From assembly GCA_002729415.1 (NCBI GenBank), contig PBXZ01000093.1, forward strand, positions 1 through 31,381: DNA of 31,381 nucleotides, in the 5' to 3' direction. Every line of letters starts with the position of its first letter. Position 1 is the stretch's first letter. Below are positions 31,072 to 31,381 of this stretch, piece after piece. A model generated the notes under the pieces. It had not been told where the DNA came from. It made no database searches and saw only the letters and a program-made list of their open reading frames with translations. Position numbers and translations under genes: made by a program. This DNA comes from UBA9662 sp002729415 (GTDB taxonomy: Bacteria; Poribacteria; WGA-4E; UBA9662).

Positions 31072-31381
31072 CTACCTTTCATTTGCTAATTGTTTAACAT
31101 GCTCAAGAACAATAGGTTGAGGACATAATTTTACGAATAACCACACGCCCGGTGCGGATATAAGAAATAAGGCAATTAAAAGATCATCTAGTTTGCCAAC
31201 AATAGGAAGGAAATCAAAATCCAAAGGAAATACAAAATAAACAATGGCAAACATTACTGCAATCAACTCTGCTATGACTAGAATTGCTTTTCGATGGATT
31301 GGCACACGTGAATCAACGAACAAACGCACAGCCAACTTAACAAACTGTGGCAAGTGAAGCAAAAACCGGACAAAGCGAAAT
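31072..31381 (-). CDS. DUF1232/YkvA-like small membrane protein, 5'-partial
   Basis: A small membrane protein with the DUF1232 core: 'SRVPIHRKAILVIAELIAVM', then 'YFVFPLDFDFLPIVGKLDDL', where the family has Tyr-x-x-x-Pro-x-Asp and Gly-x-x-Asp-Asp, followed by a second hydrophobic segment 'LIALFLISAPGVWLFV'. The frame is open to the window edge: upstream of a TTG at 31362 it reads 'FRFVRF', which fits the usual basic, leucine-rich lead-in, so the start likely lies outside. Function of the family is not established. Confidence 0.7.
   Translation of the reverse strand, partial: FRFVRFLLHLPQFVKLAVRLFVDSRVPIHRKAILVIAELIAVMFAIVYFVFPLDFDFLPIVGKLDDLLIALFLISAPGVWLFVKLCPQPIVLEHVKQLANER

Noticed and set aside
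1..31381. CRISPR arrays, tRNA or rRNA genes, prophage
   Set aside because: No regularly spaced repeats, no tRNA-like cloverleaf or rRNA core, and no phage structural genes were seen on reading.

Overview
The window looks like a piece of a Candidatus Poribacteria-type genome, or a close relative among the sponge/marine lineages, assembled from a single cell or a metagenome. The best evidence is the C-terminus of the large protein at 26228-28474. It combines WD40 repeats, a cohesin-like domain, dockerin repeats and a tail with 'PNPFN', 'TWIPFQL', 'AVYWDG', 'VPSGIYF' and 'TRKMIVIK', which I recall as typical of Poribacteria surface proteins. Supporting evidence is the mix of enolase-superfamily, phytanoyl-CoA dioxygenase, Gfo/Idh, sugar-isomerase and DUF1080 genes. 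The DNA is AT-leaning and several genes appear to start with TTG or GTG. Many single N positions are scattered in patches, at all codon positions, so they look like consensus uncertainty rather than synonymous variation.

Layout. 1-1821 (+): PhoD-like phosphatase, cut by the window edge. 1822-2207: 386 bases without a convincing gene. 2208-3338 (+): mandelate racemase/muconate lactonizing enzyme relative. 3614-7309 (+): a four-gene run (DegT-type aminotransferase, OGG1-type DNA glycosylase, coiled-coil protein, family-4 glycosyltransferase) behind an extended -10 promoter. 7343-17170 (-): a long compact run of Gfo/Idh oxidoreductase, cupin, M42 aminopeptidase, HAD phosphatase, rRNA pseudouridine synthase, secreted TPR protein, secreted HExxH metalloprotease, BNR propeller, glycosyltransferase and MoaB. 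Many of these genes overlap or nearly touch.

17443-23888 (-): the thiamin region and the most interesting part. An SDR gene and an ABC ATPase (thiZ-like) come first. Then a sigma70-like promoter, a TPP riboswitch and an intrinsic terminator control thiX-like permease, an outer-membrane-type protein, thiY-like binding protein, thiO, thiS and thiG. The cell seems to make the thiazole half of thiamin and import a pyrimidine precursor. The embedded outer-membrane protein is a candidate new uptake component.

24173-26148 (+): a DUF4861-like lipoprotein and a phytanoyl-CoA dioxygenase, divergent from the SDR gene across a repeat-rich intergenic region. 26228-30874 (-): a DUF1080 (3-keto-disaccharide hydrolase-type) protein, two sugar isomerase/epimerase-type TIM barrels and the WD40/dockerin protein; this looks like a keto-sugar catabolic cluster. 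31072-31381 (-): a partial DUF1232/YkvA-like membrane protein. I saw no rRNA, tRNA, CRISPR array or intact insertion sequence.
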